Below, in pieces: positions 48,507 through 58,996 of a stretch of DNA of 64,000 bases. The notes beneath the pieces were generated by a model that ran no database searches, had not been told where the DNA came from, and saw only the letters and a list, made by a program, of their open reading frames with translations. The position numbers and the translations under genes are program-made. Each line of letters starts with the position of its first letter. The first letter of the stretch is position 1. The DNA comes from Clostridium ragsdalei P11. GTDB lineage: Bacteria; Bacillota; Clostridia; Clostridiales; Clostridiaceae. Location of the stretch: NCBI RefSeq assembly GCF_001675165.1, contig NZ_LROS01000033.1, positions 124,001 to 188,000 of the forward strand. Direction: 5' to 3'.

Positions 48507-49447
48507 TGTCAAATAAAATAGCAACTAGAGAAGCTTACGGAAAAGCATTAGTGGAATTGGGAGCTGAAAATAAAAAAGTAGTAGTCCTTGATGCGGATCT
48601 TTCAAAATCTACTAAAACTGCTAAGTTTAAAGATGCATATCCAGATAGATTTATGGATATGGGAATAGCAGAAGGTAATATGATGGCAGTAGCAGCAGGC
48701 TTGTCTACTTGCGATAAGATACCTTTTGTAAGCACTTTTGCCATGTTTGCAACGGGAAGGGCATTTGAGCAGGTAAGAAATTCTATATGCTATCCTAAAT
48801 TAAATGTTAAAATATGCGCTACTCATGCTGGTATTACAGTAGGGGAAGATGGAGCATCTCATCAGTCTGTAGAAGATATATCGCTTATGAGAAGTATACC
48901 TAATATGACAGTTATATGTCCAAGTGATGCGGTAGAAGCAGAAGCTGCGGTTAAAGCTGTAGCTGAAATGGATGGACCTTGTTATGTAAGACTTGGTAGG
49001 TCAGGAGTATCTGTTATAAATGACAATGCAGATTATAAATTTGAAATAGGAAAAGCAGTACAGCTTAGAGAAGGAAAAGATGCAGTTATTATTGCAACTG
49101 GTATAATGGTTGATGCAGCACTGGAAGCATATAATAATCTAGCAGAAGAAGGCATTAAAGTATCGGTCTTAAACATACATACAATAAAACCTATAGACAA
49201 GGAAGCAGTAATAAATGCAGCAAGACAAACTGGTGCGGTTATAACTGCAGAAGAACACAGTGTTATTGGGGGACTTGGATCAGCTGTATGTGAAGTTTTA
49301 AGTGAAAATTTACCTACTCCAGTGGTAAGGGTAGGCATAAAAGATATTTTTGGTCAAAGTGGAAAACCGGCAGAACTTTTAAAAGCCTATAAACTTACAG
49401 CAGATGATATAGTGAAAGCTGTTAAAAAAGGTATAGCTTTAAAATAG
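48506..49447 (+). CDS. Transketolase, C-terminal subunit
   Basis: A 313-residue protein with the central pyrimidine-binding and C-terminal transketolase domains: ATREAYGKALVELGAENKKVVVLDADLSKS in parts, MGIAEGNMMAVAAGLS with the conserved glutamate that activates thiamine diphosphate, THAGITVGEDGASHQ, and the C-terminal TAEEHSVIGGLGSAV. It forms the active enzyme with the preceding subunit. It begins at the ATG of the TAATG junction, with GGAGGTGAGGAG just before it, and ends 12 bases before a strong terminator. Confidence 0.95.
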   Translation: MSNKIATREAYGKALVELGAENKKVVVLDADLSKSTKTAKFKDAYPDRFMDMGIAEGNMMAVAAGLSTCDKIPFVSTFAMFATGRAFEQVRNSICYPKLNVKICATHAGITVGEDGASHQSVEDISLMRSIPNMTVICPSDAVEAEAAVKAVAEMDGPCYVRLGRSGVSVINDNADYKFEIGKAVQLREGKDAVIIATGIMVDAALEAYNNLAEEGIKVSVLNIHTIKPIDKEAVINAARQTGAVITAEEHSVIGGLGSAVCEVLSENLPTPVVRVGIKDIFGQSGKPAELLKAYKLTADDIVKAVKKGIALK

Positions 49448-49458
49448 TAATTTAGTAG

Positions 49459-49496
49459 AAGACGATGTTATGATTTCGTATAACATCGTCTTTTTT
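49459..49496 (+). terminator. Terminator after the transketolase genes
   Basis: AAGACGATGTTAT pairs with ATAACATCGTCTT and is followed by TTTT. Confidence 0.92.
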
Positions 49497-49506
49497 AATC
49501 AATGAA

Positions 49507-49627
49507 TCTTACTTAGTGGGAGCTTGTTTCTCCCACTAAGTTTAGATGAATTATCTAGGGGCGTAGCTACTGTTAGCTCCCACTTTGATAGAAGTGGGAG
49601 TGTTACAGTAGGTAGCCATCAGATAAA
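49507..49627. repeat. Nested-hairpin foldback element, copy B
   Basis: A hairpin (CTTAGTGGGAG/CTCCCACTAAG) is followed by a larger near-perfect one. Its arms are TTATCT...GGCGTAGCTACTGTTA...CTCCCACTT on the left and AAGTGGGAG...TGTTACAGTAGGTAGCC...AGATAA on the right, closing on TGATAG. It shares ordered blocks with copy A near 11.5 kb. It lies between the tkt terminator and the ftsE promoter and encodes no protein. Confidence 0.65.
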
Positions 49628-49696
49628 AGTAAACTTTAAGCCTTAGTTTGTTAATAATAATTTCATATATTTAATTTTTAGTTTCATCCTTCCGTA

Positions 49697-49705
49697 TGAT
49701 ATAAT
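49697..49705 (+). promoter_or_regulatory. Extended -10 promoter for ftsEX
   Basis: TGATATAAT: TGn followed by TATAAT at 49700-49705, 55 bases before ftsE. There is no clear -35. Confidence 0.5.
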
Positions 49706-49759
49706 GAATTTTGTAATGTAGCAAGCTGAAAAACTTGTTAAATATAAGGAGAGATTTAA

Positions 49760-50446
49760 ATGATACAGTTCAAAAACGTAAGCAAGGTTTACAATAATAA
49801 CATATTCGCACTGTCAAATATAAATCTGAAAATTGAAAAAGGGGAATTTGTTTTTTTAGTTGGACCTAGTGGAGCGGGAAAAACTACTTTTGTAAAGGCA
49901 CTTTTGAAAGAAGTTCAACCTACATCAGGAGACATTATAGTTAACAATCTCAATATTACAAAATTAAAAAGAAGTAAGATACCTTTATATAGAAGGAAAT
50001 TAGGAGTAGTTTTTCAAGACTTTAGACTGATACCTACTTTAAATGTGTATGAAAATGTAGCATTTGCAATGAGGGTTATTGAAGCTCATCCAAAAGAAAT
50101 AAGAAAAAAAGTACCTGTTGTACTTTCTTTAGTTGGACTGGCAAATAAATACAAGTCATTTCCACATGAGCTTTCTGGAGGAGAACAGCAGAGAATTTCA
50201 CTGGCAAGAGCTATAGTAAATAACCCATCCATATTAATAGCTGATGAACCTACAGGAAATTTGGACCCAGATACTTCTATGGACATAATGGAAACAATAA
50301 AGGATATAAATGAGGCTGGAACAACAGTACTAATGGCAACTCATGCAAGCGATATAGTTGATTCTATGAGAAAAAGAGTTATAGCACTGGAAAAGGGTAT
50401 TATAGTAAGAGATGAGCAAAGGGGTGCATACGGATATGAGGATTAG
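49760..50446 (+). CDS. ftsE: Cell-division ABC ATPase FtsE
   Basis: A 228-residue cytosolic ATPase that drives FtsX and thereby activates a periplasmic or extracellular peptidoglycan hydrolase. Walker A is VGPSGAGKTTF, the signature is HELSGGEQQRISLARAI, and Walker B is ILIADEPTGNLDP, with the FtsE-type VVFQDFRLIPTLNVYENV. AAGGAGAGATT precedes the ATG. ftsX begins within its last codons, giving coupled translation. Confidence 0.97.
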   Translation: MIQFKNVSKVYNNNIFALSNINLKIEKGEFVFLVGPSGAGKTTFVKALLKEVQPTSGDIIVNNLNITKLKRSKIPLYRRKLGVVFQDFRLIPTLNVYENVAFAMRVIEAHPKEIRKKVPVVLSLVGLANKYKSFPHELSGGEQQRISLARAIVNNPSILIADEPTGNLDPDTSMDIMETIKDINEAGTTVLMATHASDIVDSMRKRVIALEKGIIVRDEQRGAYGYED

Positions 50447-51326
50447 TACTATAAGTTTTTCTATTAAGGATGCATTTAGAAATTTAAATAGAAATAAAAC
50501 TATAAGTATAGCATCTGCGGCTACGGTAGCAGCTACGCTTTTTATTTTCGGTATATACCTACTTGCTATGATGAATATCAAACAAGGTATATTGGAAGTG
50601 CAATCTAAAGTAGAGGTAAAGATATATCTTCAGGATAATATAACTAGAATTCAGAAGAGAAATATCGAGGATAAAATAAATACTACAGATGGAGTAGTGG
50701 ATGTAAGTTACGAAACAAAATCTCAGGCACTAGATAAGTTTAGAAATCAGTTGGGAAAGGAAAATAAATCTTTAGTAGAGGGACTTGAGAAGGACAATCC
50801 AATTCCAAGTGCATACATAGTGAAGGTTTCAGATCCCCAAGTTGTGTCCCAGGTAGTTAAAAATGTACAGGGAATGCCCGGAATATATAGTGTACAAGAT
50901 GCCAGAGAAATTGTGGATAAAATTATAGCTATAACTAGAACTATAAAATGGGTAGGAACTATTATATTTATAATATTAATAGGAGTTTCACTATTTTTAA
51001 TAGGAAATACAATAAAGATAACTGTTTATTCTAGAAGAAAAGAAATAGGAATAATGAAATACATTGGAGCTACAGACTGGTTTATAAGATGGCCTTTTAT
51101 TATAGAAGGTATTATAATAGGTATTGCAGGGGGAATAGTATCAGATATAATACTTTATTATCTATATAAAATATTATATGTTAAAGCAGCGTCCACTCTT
51201 GTGATAATGCAGTTAATTAGTCCTACTTATGTAATCACTAGTATTTTGGGAATATTTATTCTGGTGGGTATTATTATAGGCGCTGCAGGAAGTGCATTAT
51301 CTATTAGAAAATTCTTAGAAGTTTAA
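50436..51326 (+). CDS. ftsX: Cell-division protein FtsX
   Basis: The membrane partner of FtsE. The 296-residue protein has TM1 at about 27-47, an extracellular loop (about 50-165, with YLQDNITRIQKRNIEDKI-type and PSAYIVKVSDP), then three C-terminal TM segments of the FtsX/MacB permease fold (VSLFLIGNTIKITVYSRRKEIGIMKYIGATD in parts). The frame is open from 50412, but the ATG at 50436 (MRISTISFSIKDAFRN) is the family-like start after AAAGGGG. It overlaps ftsE by 11 bases. A terminator follows. Confidence 0.95.
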   Translation: MRISTISFSIKDAFRNLNRNKTISIASAATVAATLFIFGIYLLAMMNIKQGILEVQSKVEVKIYLQDNITRIQKRNIEDKINTTDGVVDVSYETKSQALDKFRNQLGKENKSLVEGLEKDNPIPSAYIVKVSDPQVVSQVVKNVQGMPGIYSVQDAREIVDKIIAITRTIKWVGTIIFIILIGVSLFLIGNTIKITVYSRRKEIGIMKYIGATDWFIRWPFIIEGIIIGIAGGIVSDIILYYLYKILYVKAASTLVIMQLISPTYVITSILGIFILVGIIIGAAGSALSIRKFLEV

Positions 51327-51366
51327 ATTAGTATAGGATAGTTAATTAAATTTTAGAGTTATATAG

Positions 51367-51402
51367 GGCATGCAGAAATTTTATTTTTGCATGCCAATTT
51401 TA
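51367..51402 (+). terminator. Terminator after ftsEX
   Basis: GGCATGCA pairs with TGCATGCC around ~13 bases, followed by AATTTTAT. Confidence 0.75.
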
Positions 51403-51410
51403 TAATAGTT

Positions 51411-51440
51411 TTACAAATTTATTTTTTTTAGTGTTATAAT
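51411..51440 (+). promoter_or_regulatory. Candidate promoter for the ctpA gene
   Basis: TTACAA (51411-51416), an 18-base spacer and TATAAT (51435-51440), 60 bases before the likely ctpA start. Confidence 0.45.
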
Positions 51441-51499
51441 TATTTAAGATTTACATAAATACTATAATAGTGAATGTTTCAAAAAATGAGGTGAGCAAA

Positions 51500-52675
51500 T
51501 TGAATAGCAAGAGAAAATGGATAGGATGGACTATAGCAATTGTACTTATAACAAATATCCTTACAATGTTTGGAACTACAAGTTTTATAACAAGCGCTCA
51601 GGGAAATACTGTAGGAAATTTTGGAAAATTATTTGAAATTAGAAGTCAATTATATAAATATTATGATGGACCTATAAACGATTCAACTTTAGTTGAAGGT
51701 GCCATTAAGGGAATGACTTCATCGCTGAATGATCCTTATACTGTATTTATGAATAAAAAAGAATTTGAAGAGTTTAATGTTCAAACTCAGGGAAATTATA
51801 GTGGTGTTGGAATTCAGGTTGCAGCAAAAGACAGTAATATTGTTGTAATGGATGTATTTGATAATTCTCCTTCAAAAAAGGCGGGAATAATAAAAAATGA
51901 TATAATTGAGAAAGTAAATGGTACTAGTGTTAGTGGAAAAGATCTAGATAAAGCTGTATCTTTAATGAAAGGTCAGGAGAATACAGAAGTTACACTGACA
52001 TTATATAGAGAGAGCAAAGGAAATTTTGATGTAAAAGTTAAAAGACAGAAAATAGACATTGCTACTGTAAAAGGTGAAATGCTGCAGGATAATGTAGGAT
52101 ATATTCAAGTAAGTATGTTTGACGAAAATACTGCAAAAAACTTTAAAGATCAGTTGAACAAATTGAAGAGTCAGGGTATGAAATCATTGATTATAGATTT
52201 AAGAGATAATCCAGGTGGACTTTTAGATCAATGTGTTGATATGGTGTCTAATTTTGTACCTAGTGGTAAAGTTATAGTTTCTACAGTTGATAAATACAAC
52301 AATAAAAAAGAGTATAAATCAAAAGGTGGGGATTTTACTAATTTACCTTTGACAGTATTGACTAATGGAAATAGTGCCAGCGCATCGGAAATATTTTCAG
52401 GAGCCATTAGAGATTATAAAATTGGAACTTTAGTTGGAGAAAAAACCTATGGAAAAGGAGTAGTTCAAACTATACTTGATACAGGAAGCGGCACTGCACT
52501 CAAAGTTACTATATCAAAATATTATACTCCAAATGGGGAAAACATACACAAGAAGGGGATAAAACCTAATGTAGAAGTGATATATCCTGAAGAACTTAAG
52601 AAAGCTGCTTATGATAGGAACAAAGATCCTCAATTTAGCAAAGCACTTGAAATAGCAAAAAGCAAAATAAAATAG
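51500..52675 (+). CDS. S41 family C-terminal processing protease (CtpA/B-like)
   Basis: A 391-residue membrane-anchored serine protease with an N-terminal anchor (about 8-30), a PDZ domain (about 85-165, GVGIQVAAKDSNIVVMDVFDNSPSKKAGI in parts) and the S41 catalytic core. The nucleophile Ser is in NGNSASASEIFSGAI and the Lys in GEKTYGKGVVQT. In Bacillus, CtpA/B-type proteases act in the envelope and in sporulation signalling. GAGGTG at 51488-51493 fits the TTG at 51500; the earlier GTG at 51470 lacks a site. It sits directly after ftsEX, as in many Firmicutes, and before a PDZ membrane protein. Confidence 0.93.
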   Translation: MNSKRKWIGWTIAIVLITNILTMFGTTSFITSAQGNTVGNFGKLFEIRSQLYKYYDGPINDSTLVEGAIKGMTSSLNDPYTVFMNKKEFEEFNVQTQGNYSGVGIQVAAKDSNIVVMDVFDNSPSKKAGIIKNDIIEKVNGTSVSGKDLDKAVSLMKGQENTEVTLTLYRESKGNFDVKVKRQKIDIATVKGEMLQDNVGYIQVSMFDENTAKNFKDQLNKLKSQGMKSLIIDLRDNPGGLLDQCVDMVSNFVPSGKVIVSTVDKYNNKKEYKSKGGDFTNLPLTVLTNGNSASASEIFSGAIRDYKIGTLVGEKTYGKGVVQTILDTGSGTALKVTISKYYTPNGENIHKKGIKPNVEVIYPEELKKAAYDRNKDPQFSKALEIAKSKIK

Positions 52676-52722
52676 ATTTAAATTTTGACGAACTAGGAAA
52701 GCATTTAGGCATTTGAAGTTTT

Positions 52723-52756
52723 AAGTTAGACAGATTGGTTCTGTCTAACTTAATTT
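52723..52756 (+). terminator. Hairpin between ctpA and the PDZ gene
   Basis: AAGTTAGACAGA pairs perfectly with TCTGTCTAACTT around ~5 bases, followed by AATTTA. With only 22 bases to the next start codon, it may reduce rather than abolish read-through. Confidence 0.7.
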
Positions 52757-52778
52757 ATGGAGAGGGGAACTAATTTTA

Positions 52779-54080
52779 ATGATATTATTGTATACATTGA
52801 AGTCCATAGCTTTTGCATTGACAGAACCGTATTTAATAATTATTTTAGCTGTTCTTGCACTTGTGTTATACAGAAAAAATAAGCAGATAACTGTAATGCA
52901 AAAGATGATAATTGGAGAAAGAATTAACTCTCCTTTTGAACTTACAATATCACAAATCGTAATAGGAATTTTTGCAGGGGTTGTCATTACTACTATTATG
53001 TCCTATTTAGGAATAGTTTTTGATGAAAGTTCCTCTGTAGATTTAGTATTTTTAGCATCTATAATATTTATGTTTTTTAATCCAAGGTTCATATGTTTTT
53101 CTTACTCTGGTGCAGTACTTGGATTTTTAAGCCTTACGATGGCTATATTATCTTCAAAGTTTAACCTTCCAAATTTGAATTTCTTAAAGATAGATGTAGT
53201 TGCCCTTATGAGTATGGTAGCTATAATACATTTTGTAGAGGGAATTTTAATTATATTGGACGGAAAGACAGGATCTATTCCGGTGTTTACAAGTAAAGGT
53301 GGTAGAATAATAGGTGGATTTGCCCTGCGAAGATACTGGATAGTTCCAGTGGCTATATTTTTTATGATTCATGATAAATCCGCAATAGCAAGTTCGTGGC
53401 AGGTGTCTCTTCCTGGATGGTGGCCTATAGTAAAAACTTCTATACCGTTTAATATTTTGAAGAATGCAGTTCTTACATTAATGCCATTTTATGCTGTAGT
53501 GGGATACAATAGTGTGACTTTTACTAAAAGCGTAAAGGAAAAGAGTCGAATATCTGGTGTTATTGTAATGCTATACGGTATTATTTTATTTGGGGTAGCA
53601 CAATTGGCAGTTTTAAATATTGTATTGAAATTCTTTGTAGTTATATTTGCACCTTTAGCTCATGAAGGAATTATTATCCTGCAGAGGTATTTGGAAAATA
53701 AAGGGGCACCTAAATATATAAGCAGCAGTGAAGGGATTATGGTACTTGCTGTGGCACCTAATTCACCTGCAAGTGAAATGGGAATAAAAACTGGAGATTT
53801 GTTGGTGGAAGTGAATGGTGAAAAAATTGAAAGTGAAGATAGAATAACTGAAATAGTAAAGGAATATTCAAATTTTATTTGGTTTAAAGTAAAAAATGTA
53901 TCTGGAGCTTTAGAACAGGTTAGCTATAACAAGATGAACAAAGATAAGAGGCTTGGAATAGTTTTTGTACCCAGAAAAGTGCCTAAGGACAGTATGGTTG
54001 TAAAGTTTGATAAAAGCCGATTTTCTCAAATGCTAAATGATATGAAAAATAAGGATAAAGATAAGGATAAGGATGATTAA
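52779..54080 (+). CDS. Multi-pass membrane protein with C-terminal PDZ domain (MinJ-like layout)
   Basis: A 433-residue protein with about eight hydrophobic segments in its first ~310 residues and a PDZ domain near 320-390 (GIMVLAVAPNSPASEMGIKTGDLLVEVNGEKIES in parts), ending in a charged KDKDKDKDD tail. The order TM region then PDZ resembles MinJ (SwrA-linked topological factor) of Bacillus; I infer similarity from architecture only. It lies between the CtpA protease and uvrB; only three bases separate its stop from the uvrB ATG, so it is co-transcribed with uvrB-uvrA. A division or envelope role is inferred from its neighbours. Confidence 0.7.
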   Translation: MILLYTLKSIAFALTEPYLIIILAVLALVLYRKNKQITVMQKMIIGERINSPFELTISQIVIGIFAGVVITTIMSYLGIVFDESSSVDLVFLASIIFMFFNPRFICFSYSGAVLGFLSLTMAILSSKFNLPNLNFLKIDVVALMSMVAIIHFVEGILIILDGKTGSIPVFTSKGGRIIGGFALRRYWIVPVAIFFMIHDKSAIASSWQVSLPGWWPIVKTSIPFNILKNAVLTLMPFYAVVGYNSVTFTKSVKEKSRISGVIVMLYGIILFGVAQLAVLNIVLKFFVVIFAPLAHEGIIILQRYLENKGAPKYISSSEGIMVLAVAPNSPASEMGIKTGDLLVEVNGEKIESEDRITEIVKEYSNFIWFKVKNVSGALEQVSYNKMNKDKRLGIVFVPRKVPKDSMVVKFDKSRFSQMLNDMKNKDKDKDKDD

Positions 54081-54083
54081 AAA

Positions 54084-56066
54084 ATGGGAGTTTTTAAAAT
54101 ACATTCTAAATTTAAACCTACTGGAGATCAACCCCAAGCTATAGATAGTATAGCGGATGGTGTTTTAAAAGGAAATAAATTTCAAACATTACTTGGAGTA
54201 ACTGGATCCGGTAAGACTTTTACTATGGCTAACATAATAGAAAAAGTACAGAAACCTACACTAGTGCTTGCACATAATAAAACTTTGGCAGCACAGTTAT
54301 GTTCAGAATTCAGAGATTTCTTTCCAAATAATTCTGTAGAATATTTTGTATCATATTATGATTATTATCAACCAGAGGCATATATACCTCAAACAGATAC
54401 TTACATAGAAAAAGATGCATCTATAAATGATGAAATTGATAAATTAAGACATTCTGCTACTTCTGCACTCCTGGAAAGAAAAGATGTAGTTGTAGTGGCA
54501 TCAGTATCTTGCATTTATGGACTTGGAAATCCTGAAGAATATAAAAAATTAACTTTGTCTCTAAGGCCGGGAATGATAAAAAATAGAGATGAAGTCCTAA
54601 AAAAATTAGTAGAAATACAGTATGAAAGAAATGATATAAATTTTGTAAGAGGGACCTTTAGGGTAAAAGGGGATATAGTGGATATATTTCCAGCGGCATC
54701 TACAGATCATGCTATAAGGGTAGAGTTTTTTGGAGATGAAATTGATAAGATAAGGGAGTTTGATGTGCTCACAGGAGATACCATTGGACTTAGAAAACAT
54801 GCAAATATATTTCCAGCATCTCATTTTGCCACTTCAAGAGAAAAAATGGAATTAGCTATAGAAAAGATAGAAGAAGAATTAGAACACAGACTTAAAGAAC
54901 TTACATCTCAGGATAAATTGCTTGAAGCACAGAGATTAAAACAGAGAACTAATTTTGACATAGAAATGATGAGGGAAGTAGGATATTGCAGTGGAATTGA
55001 AAATTATTCTAGAATAATGGATGGAAGAGCTAAGGGAAGCCCTCCACAAACCCTTATTGATTATTTTCCAGATGATTTTTTGCTTTTTATAGACGAAAGT
55101 CATGTTACTCTTCCTCAGGTAAAAGCCATGTATGCGGGAGATAGATCTAGGAAAGATACATTAGTGGAATATGGTTTTAGACTTCCTTCTGCCTACGATA
55201 ACAGACCTTTAAAATTTCAAGAATTTGAAAAAAAGATAAATCAGGTTGTATTTGTAAGTGCTACACCGTCAGACTATGAGTTAGAACATTCCGAAAATGT
55301 GGCAGAACAAATATTAAGACCTACAGGACTTTTAGATCCTGAAATCATAGTGAAACCAATTAAGGGACAAATAGATGATTTGTATAATAGCATACAAAAA
55401 ACTATATCAAGAGGATATAGGATACTTGTTACTACGCTTACTAAAAAGATGGCAGAAGATTTAACAGATTATTTTAAAGACATGAATATCAAGGCAAGAT
55501 ATCTTCATTCCAGTATAGCTACTATAGATAGGATGAAGATAATAAGGGATTTGAGAAAAGGAGAATTTGATGTCTTAGTGGGAATTAATCTTCTAAGAGA
55601 GGGACTTGATATACCTGAAGTTGCATTAGTTGCAATCTTAGATGCAGATAAGGAAGGATTTTTAAGGTCAGAAAAATCTCTCATTCAAACTATAGGAAGG
55701 GCTGCAAGAAACTCTGAAAGCAAAGTTATAATGTATGCCGATGTTATTACAAAATCTATGGATAAAGCTATAAGTGAAACTGGAAGAAGAAGGAAAATAC
55801 AAATTGAGTATAATAAGAAGAATGGCATAGTTCCAAAAACAATTAATAAGGCAATTAGAGAAGTTATAGAGTCAACTATGGTTTTAGAAGAAAAAGAAGA
55901 ATATAATAGTTTAGAAGAGGCAGTAAAGGCAGACAATGAAAAAATAGATGAACTCATTGAAGCTCATGAAAGACAAATGAAAAAGGCAGCAAAAGAACTT
56001 AGATTTGAGGAAGCTGCTAAACTCAGGGATGAAATACTTAAGTTAAAGAAACAAAAAAACAAATAA
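54084..56066 (+). CDS. uvrB: Excinuclease ABC subunit B
   Basis: The helicase-like subunit that verifies and opens DNA damage and hands it to UvrC. The 660-residue protein has Walker A ([11 protein letters not shown]), the beta-hairpin ([20 protein letters not shown]), the helicase motifs ([39 protein letters not shown]) and the C-terminal UVR domain (about 620-655, [18 protein letters not shown]). It starts three bases after the PDZ gene, with AAGGATGATT upstream. uvrA follows after 38 bases. Confidence 0.98.
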   Translation: MGVFKIHSKFKPTGDQPQAIDSIADGVLKGNKFQTLLGVTGSGKTFTMANIIEKVQKPTLVLAHNKTLAAQLCSEFRDFFPNNSVEYFVSYYDYYQPEAYIPQTDTYIEKDASINDEIDKLRHSATSALLERKDVVVVASVSCIYGLGNPEEYKKLTLSLRPGMIKNRDEVLKKLVEIQYERNDINFVRGTFRVKGDIVDIFPAASTDHAIRVEFFGDEIDKIREFDVLTGDTIGLRKHANIFPASHFATSREKMELAIEKIEEELEHRLKELTSQDKLLEAQRLKQRTNFDIEMMREVGYCSGIENYSRIMDGRAKGSPPQTLIDYFPDDFLLFIDESHVTLPQVKAMYAGDRSRKDTLVEYGFRLPSAYDNRPLKFQEFEKKINQVVFVSATPSDYELEHSENVAEQILRPTGLLDPEIIVKPIKGQIDDLYNSIQKTISRGYRILVTTLTKKMAEDLTDYFKDMNIKARYLHSSIATIDRMKIIRDLRKGEFDVLVGINLLREGLDIPEVALVAILDADKEGFLRSEKSLIQTIGRAARNSESKVIMYADVITKSMDKAISETGRRRKIQIEYNKKNGIVPKTINKAIREVIESTMVLEEKEEYNSLEEAVKADNEKIDELIEAHERQMKKAAKELRFEEAAKLRDEILKLKKQKNK

Positions 56067-56104
56067 TATGGATAAGAGAATTAGATAACTAAGGAGTTAA
56101 GTTT

Positions 56105-58927
56105 ATGAAAGATAGCATAGTAATAAAAGGTGCTAAAGTTCACAATTTAAAAAATATAAGTTTGACTATACCGAGAGATAAGCTAATAGTTTTTACTGGG
56201 CTTTCAGGTTCGGGAAAATCTTCATTAGCATTTGATACCCTTTATGCAGAAGGTCAGAGAAGATACGTTGAATCATTATCTGCATATGCAAGGCAATTCT
56301 TGGGTCAGATGGATAAGCCAGATGTGGAATACATTGAAGGCTTATCACCTGCTATATCTATAGATCAGAAAACTACAAGTAGAAATCCACGTTCTACAGT
56401 AGGAACAGTTACAGAAATATATGATTATTTGAGGCTATTATATGCACGTATAGGGGTGCCCCATTGTCCAAAGTGCGGCAAGGAAATAACCCAGCAGACA
56501 GTGGATCAAATGGTGGATAAAATTATGGAAATGCCTGAGAGAACGAAGATACAGATACTTTCACCTGTAATAAAGGGAAAAAAAGGAGAACACATAAAGG
56601 TACTGGAAAGTATAGTGAAAAATGGGTTTGTAAGAGCTAGAATTGATGGAGAAATAGTAGATCTTCAAGATGAAGAGATAAAATTAGAAAAAAATAAAAA
56701 GCATACTATTGAAATAGTAGTAGATAGGTTGGTAATTAAAAGTGAAATAAGAAGCAGACTTGCAGATTCTATAGAAACCTCCTTAAAATTATCCGATGGG
56801 ATACTTATTGTAAATGTATTAGGTGGGGAGGACATACTTTTCAGTGAAAAATTTGCATGTCCGGAATGTGGTATAAGTATAGGAGAGATTACCCCTAGAA
56901 CTTTTTCTTTTAACTCACCTTTTGGAAAATGTGATACTTGTGATGGCCTTGGTACCTTGCTTGAGATAGATGAGAATTTAGTAATACCTGATAGAAAAAA
57001 GAGTATATTGGAAGGTGCTGTTACAGCATGGGGAGAAGCAAGTTTAAAGGAAGGCTCCTGGACTTTTAGTATATTGAAGGCCCTTTCAAGTACGTTTAAA
57101 TTTAAATTGGATACACCTATAGAAAAATTAGATTCTAAAGTAGTAGACATGTTACTTTATGGTTTAAGAGGCGGGAAAATAAGAGTAAAGTATAGAAAAG
57201 AAAACAGAATGATGGAATTTAATCATTCTTATGAAGGAATAGTTAATACTTTAAAGAGAAGGTATATGGAGACAAATTCCGACTATATAAAAAAAGAAAT
57301 AGAAAATTATATGAGTGATAATCCATGTCCAAAATGTAAGGGCGCCAGATTAAAACCTGAGGTATTAGCAATTACAGTGGGAGAAAAAAACATATTTGAG
57401 CTGTGTAATATGTCTATAAAAGATGAATTGAAATTTTTTAAGGAGATACAGCTTTCGGAAAAAGATAAGATTATAAGTGATCAAGTATTGAAAGAAATAA
57501 GTGGTAGGTTGCAATTTTTAATAGATGTAGGATTGGATTATTTGACATTGTCCAGAACTGCAGGAACGTTATCCGGAGGAGAGTCCCAAAGAATAAGACT
57601 TGCAACCCAAATAGGTTCAAGTTTGGTTGGAGTACTTTATATATTAGATGAACCAAGTATAGGACTTCACCAAAGAGATAACGATAGGCTTATATCTACT
57701 TTAAAACATTTAAGAGACATTGGAAATACATTGATAGTAGTAGAACATGATGAGGATACAATGAAACAGTCGGATTTTATAGTAGATATAGGACCAGGAG
57801 CAGGAGAACATGGTGGAGAGGTAGTTGCTGCAGGACCTATTTCAGATATTATAAAATGTGATAGATCCATAACAGGGCAGTATTTGAGCGGAAAGAAAAA
57901 GATAGAAATACCTGAACATAGAAGAGAATGCAATGGAAAATATATAAAAGTAATAGGTGCTGCAGAAAATAATTTAAAAAATATAGACGTTTCCTTTCCC
58001 TTAGGGATATTTACTTGTGTTACCGGTGTATCTGGATCTGGGAAAAGCACTTTGGTAAATGAAATATTATACAAAGCACTACATAAGGAATTAAACAATT
58101 CAAAAGATAGGCCGGGACATTATAAAAATATTTTGGGAACAGAAAATGTAGATAAAATTATAAATATAGATCAAAGCCCTATAGGAAGGACTCCAAGATC
58201 CAATCCTGCAACTTATACAGGAGTATTTGATATAATAAGGGAAGTGTTTGCAAGTACTTCTGAATCCAAGGTGAGAGGATATAAACCTGGACGATTCAGC
58301 TTTAATGTAAAAGGAGGAAGATGCGAGGCTTGCAGCGGAGATGGAATAATAAAAATAGAAATGCAATTTTTATCAGACGTATACGTACCTTGTGAAGTCT
58401 GTAAGGGCAAAAGATACAATAGAGAAACTCTACAAGTAAAGTATAAAAATAGAAATATTGATGATGTACTAAATATGACTGTAGAAGAAGCATTAAAATT
58501 CTTTGAAAATATACCAAGAATAAAAAATAAGCTGCAAACTCTTATGGATGTAGGGCTAGGATATATCAGATTAGGTCAACCTTCCACACAATTGTCTGGT
58601 GGAGAGGCACAGAGAATAAAGCTTGCCCATGAATTATCTAAAAGAAGTACGGGAAAGACAATGTATATACTTGATGAACCTACTACAGGACTTCACATAG
58701 ATGATGTAAATAAACTTATAAATATACTTCAGAGAATTGTAGATGTAGGTAATACAATTGTGGTTATAGAACATAACTTAGATGTTATAAAGTGTGCGGA
58801 TTATATCATTGATCTTGGACCTGAAGGTGGAGAAAAGGGAGGAAACATTCTCTGCATGGGTACTCCAGAACAAATATCTGAAAATAAGAGTTCTTACACA
58901 GGACAATACTTAAAAAAGATGTTATAA
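56105..58927 (+). CDS. uvrA: Excinuclease ABC subunit A
   Basis: The damage-scanning ATPase dimer. The 940-residue protein has two ABC modules: Walker [10 protein letters not shown] and GVSGSGKST, signatures [12 protein letters not shown] and [12 protein letters not shown], and Walker [13 protein letters not shown] and LDEPTTGLH. Zinc modules CPKCG/CPECG, CPKCKG and [14 protein letters not shown] are intact. It follows uvrB with 38 bases between and carries the AAGGAG site. A terminator lies 8 bases after its stop. uvrC is four genes further on, the same strand. Confidence 0.98.
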   Translation: MKDSIVIKGAKVHNLKNISLTIPRDKLIVFTGLSGSGKSSLAFDTLYAEGQRRYVESLSAYARQFLGQMDKPDVEYIEGLSPAISIDQKTTSRNPRSTVGTVTEIYDYLRLLYARIGVPHCPKCGKEITQQTVDQMVDKIMEMPERTKIQILSPVIKGKKGEHIKVLESIVKNGFVRARIDGEIVDLQDEEIKLEKNKKHTIEIVVDRLVIKSEIRSRLADSIETSLKLSDGILIVNVLGGEDILFSEKFACPECGISIGEITPRTFSFNSPFGKCDTCDGLGTLLEIDENLVIPDRKKSILEGAVTAWGEASLKEGSWTFSILKALSSTFKFKLDTPIEKLDSKVVDMLLYGLRGGKIRVKYRKENRMMEFNHSYEGIVNTLKRRYMETNSDYIKKEIENYMSDNPCPKCKGARLKPEVLAITVGEKNIFELCNMSIKDELKFFKEIQLSEKDKIISDQVLKEISGRLQFLIDVGLDYLTLSRTAGTLSGGESQRIRLATQIGSSLVGVLYILDEPSIGLHQRDNDRLISTLKHLRDIGNTLIVVEHDEDTMKQSDFIVDIGPGAGEHGGEVVAAGPISDIIKCDRSITGQYLSGKKKIEIPEHRRECNGKYIKVIGAAENNLKNIDVSFPLGIFTCVTGVSGSGKSTLVNEILYKALHKELNNSKDRPGHYKNILGTENVDKIINIDQSPIGRTPRSNPATYTGVFDIIREVFASTSESKVRGYKPGRFSFNVKGGRCEACSGDGIIKIEMQFLSDVYVPCEVCKGKRYNRETLQVKYKNRNIDDVLNMTVEEALKFFENIPRIKNKLQTLMDVGLGYIRLGQPSTQLSGGEAQRIKLAHELSKRSTGKTMYILDEPTTGLHIDDVNKLINILQRIVDVGNTIVVIEHNLDVIKCADYIIDLGPEGGEKGGNILCMGTPEQISENKSSYTGQYLKKML

Positions 58928-58935
58928 TTTACATA

Positions 58936-58972
58936 AAGACTAGCATAAGCACACCTATAATGCTAGTCTTTC
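58936..58972 (+). terminator. Terminator after uvrA
   Basis: AAGACTAGCAT pairs with ATGCTAGTCTT, followed by TCAATGT. It separates the uvr genes from the FHA-SEDS-PBP group. Confidence 0.8.
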
Positions 58973-58996
58973 AATGTATTAAGGGAGGATATTTAA

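Noticed and set aside
47682-49447. Transketolase split by a frameshift
   Set aside because: Two-subunit transketolases with a TAATG junction are normal in clostridia; each half has its own ribosome site and complete domains.
54000-54090. LexA/SOS box before uvrB
   Set aside because: I found no GAAC-N4-GTTC-type site upstream of uvrB, the PDZ gene, ftsE, the YdjM-like gene or uvrC, although the genes are typical SOS members.
57667-58098. Antisense open frame inside uvrA
   Set aside because: Shadow of a strongly conserved coding region; no ribosome site, and no family resemblance. The same holds for other long antisense frames, for example inside the M28 gene (8040-8447) and the FliK-like gene (13264-13695).
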